Assembly (NCBI GenBank): GCA_964525625.1 | Contig: CAZGKY010000131.1 | Location: forward strand, 1-5,816 | Direction of reading: 5' to 3' | From: Stramentimicrobium sp964525625 | GTDB lineage: Bacteria > Atribacterota > Phoenicimicrobiia > Phoenicimicrobiales > Stramentimicrobiaceae | Length of the DNA stretch: 5,816 bases | In this document: positions 4,388-5,816 of the stretch, piece by piece | How positions within the stretch are numbered: position 1 is the first letter of the stretch | Layout: each line of letters opens with the position of its first letter | Position numbers and translations under genes: made by a program | Notes under the pieces: generated by a model | Told to the model about the DNA's origin: nothing | What the model saw: the letters and a program-made list of their open reading frames with translations, nothing else | Database searches by the model: none

Positions 4388-5771
4388 GTGCAGAATAAAA
4401 AAATAAATATTTTGGATTATTCCAGAATAAAAAATTATATAGATCCACCTAATTTCCTTGATGTTCAAAAACAATCATTTCAAAAATTTCTTCAAAGAGA
4501 TATTCCGCCAGAAAGGCGTAAGGATTATGGTTTGCATAAAGTTTTTAAAGATGTATTTCCTATACAGGATTTTACGGGAAATCTGGTTTTAGATTATATT
4601 AGTTACTCTATAAAAGAGCCAAAATACTCACCCTTTGAATGTTGGGAAAGAGGTAGTACTTATTCTGCACCATTGGAGGTAAGAATTAGCCTCCTTAATA
4701 AAAAAACAGGAGAAATCAAGGAACAGGATGTTTTTATGGGGGAAATACCGCTGATGACCGAAAGCGGTAGTTTTATTATTAATGGTGCTGAGAGAGTTGT
4801 CGTAAATCAACTTATCCGTTCCCCTGGTATTTACTATGGTATTGAAGAATATAGTGAAAATAAAACTTTATTTAATTTTAGAATCATACCTAATAGAGGT
4901 TCCTGGCTGGAATTTGGCTTTGATGTTAATAATATGATTTATGTAAGAATTGATAAGAAGAGAAAAATCCCGGCCTCTACTTTATTGAGAGCTCTGGGTT
5001 ATGAAAATAATGAGCAAATTCTTGATTTATTTGATTATAATGATATTATAAAAGATACATTAGTAAAAGATAATACTAATAATAAAAGAGATGCTCTGAT
5101 AGAAATTTTTAGAAGACTAAGACCAAGTGAACCTCCCACAGAAAAGAATACCAAGCAATTGCTAGATAGGTTATTATTTGATCCTAAAAGGTATGATCTA
5201 GCAGATGTTGGTAGATATAAAGTAAATCAAAAGTTAAACATTCAAAATAGAATATTGGATAAAACTACAGCTCAGGCTGTTTATGATCCCATTACTAATA
5301 AACAATTAGTAAAGAAAGATGTGCACATTAATAAAAAAATAGCTGAATTAATTTATCAATCAAACGTTGATAAAGTATATGTTTATAATAATAATGATGA
5401 GATAATTGCAGTATATAATGAAAAAGATCAAACTTCAGTCAATTTAATAGATCCTGAAGAAGGTATTATTAATGAAAATATTATTGGTTTATGTCTGGCT
5501 GAAGATATTATTGATAAGGATGGTAAAGTAATCGCTCATAATGGACAAATTTTAGATGTAGAGTTAATTAACAAGATTAGTTCAATCAAGTCAATAGTAA
5601 CTGTCAAAAAGGGGAATGCTTTAACCAAAGATGATTTGGTAGCTGCTTTAAGATACTTAATCAATCTTTATAATGGAATAGGATATATCGATGATATTGA
5701 CCATCTGGGTAATAGAAGAGTAAAGACAATAGGGGAATTATTGCTAGATCAATTTTATATTGGCCTGGTCA
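4388..5771 (+). CDS. rpoB: RNA polymerase beta subunit, N-terminal part (cut by contig end)
   Basis: The N-terminal 461 codons of the beta subunit (normally about 1,150-1,350) are present. They include NFLDVQKQSFQKFLQ, GLHKVFKDVFPIQDF and the protrusion motif FIINGAERVVVNQLIRSPG. LLFDPKRYDLADVGRYKVNQ marks the end of the lobe region, and DDIDHLGNRR comes just before the cut. The rifampicin-resistance cluster would follow and is absent. An in-frame TTG at 4355 would add 11 residues, but it falls at the predicted transcription start and lacks a ribosome site. GTG 4388 has GGTTGGTG upstream and fits the family better. After DVGRYKVNQ there is an insert with two similar segments (residues about 293-332 and 369-406). 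The apparent stop at 5792-5794 is adapter sequence, not the real end. Confidence 0.96.
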
Positions 5772-5816
5772 AGATCGGAAGAGCACACGTCTGAACTCCA
5801 GTCACCGCTCATTATC
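5772..5816. other. Illumina TruSeq adapter with index (contamination)
   Basis: From AGATCGGAAGAGC at 5772 the sequence matches the TruSeq Read 1 3' adapter for 34 bases, to 5805. An eight-base index CGCTCATT (5806-5813) and ATC, the first bases of the following constant region, come next. RpoB homology ends exactly at the junction. These 45 bases are not genomic, and the residues IGRAHV they encode are artefactual. Confidence 0.98.

Noticed and set aside
4628..4810. Minus-strand ORF of 60 codons
   Set aside because: It is antisense to conserved rpoB sequence with no independent support.
1..5816. CRISPR array, insertion sequence, phage, defence or other novel system
   Set aside because: All coding space is taken by core housekeeping genes, and no spaced repeats, transposase or unknown conserved ORF was seen.

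Overview
The window is a stretch of the conserved bacterial tuf–rpmG–trnW–secE–nusG–rplK–rplA–rplJ–rplL–rpoB locus, all on the + strand, from an AT-rich bacterium (roughly one third G+C by eye). Gene order and protein sequences are clearly bacterial. Strong Shine-Dalgarno sites and a tandem terminator/antiterminator ahead of rplJ recall Bacillota or a deep-branching AT-rich phylum such as Atribacterota, but I cannot place it firmly. A 10-N scaffold gap inside nusG and an Illumina adapter at the right end show a draft short-read, probably metagenomic, assembly.

Layout. 1-56 is the 3' end of tuf (EF-Tu). The 304-base gap 57-360 holds a perfect 19-bp hairpin (terminator) and a strong extended -10 promoter. 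Then come rpmG (ribosomal protein L33, zinc-binding form), tRNA-Trp(CCA), secE (translocase subunit) and nusG (transcription factor). nusG has no ATG, GTG or TTG at its real N-terminus and appears to start at ATA. A promoter-like pair lies in the 208-base gap before rplK (L11), followed by rplA (L1). The 228-base gap 2879-3106 is an L10 leader that ends in an intrinsic terminator with a competing antiterminator hairpin. It precedes rplJ (L10) and rplL (L7/L12). rplL begins 39 codons upstream of the family's usual start. A second intrinsic terminator, with a promoter whose -35 overlaps its last paired base, separates rplL from rpoB. rpoB runs into adapter sequence after about 461 codons.

How it works together. 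L11, L10 and L12 form the ribosomal stalk that recruits GTPases such as EF-Tu, and L1 forms the opposite stalk. NusG binds RNA polymerase, whose beta subunit is encoded last, and SecE belongs to the membrane translocon. The signals suggest several adjustable units: tuf; rpmG-trnW-secE-nusG; rplKA; rplJL under stalk-protein feedback; and rpoB(C) from its own promoter plus read-through.

I found no mobile element, CRISPR array, defence system or unknown gene. This is a core housekeeping region. The points of interest are the nusG start, the rplL extension, the L10 leader switch, the rplL/rpoB terminator-promoter overlap, a repeat-like insert in RpoB, and two assembly artefacts.
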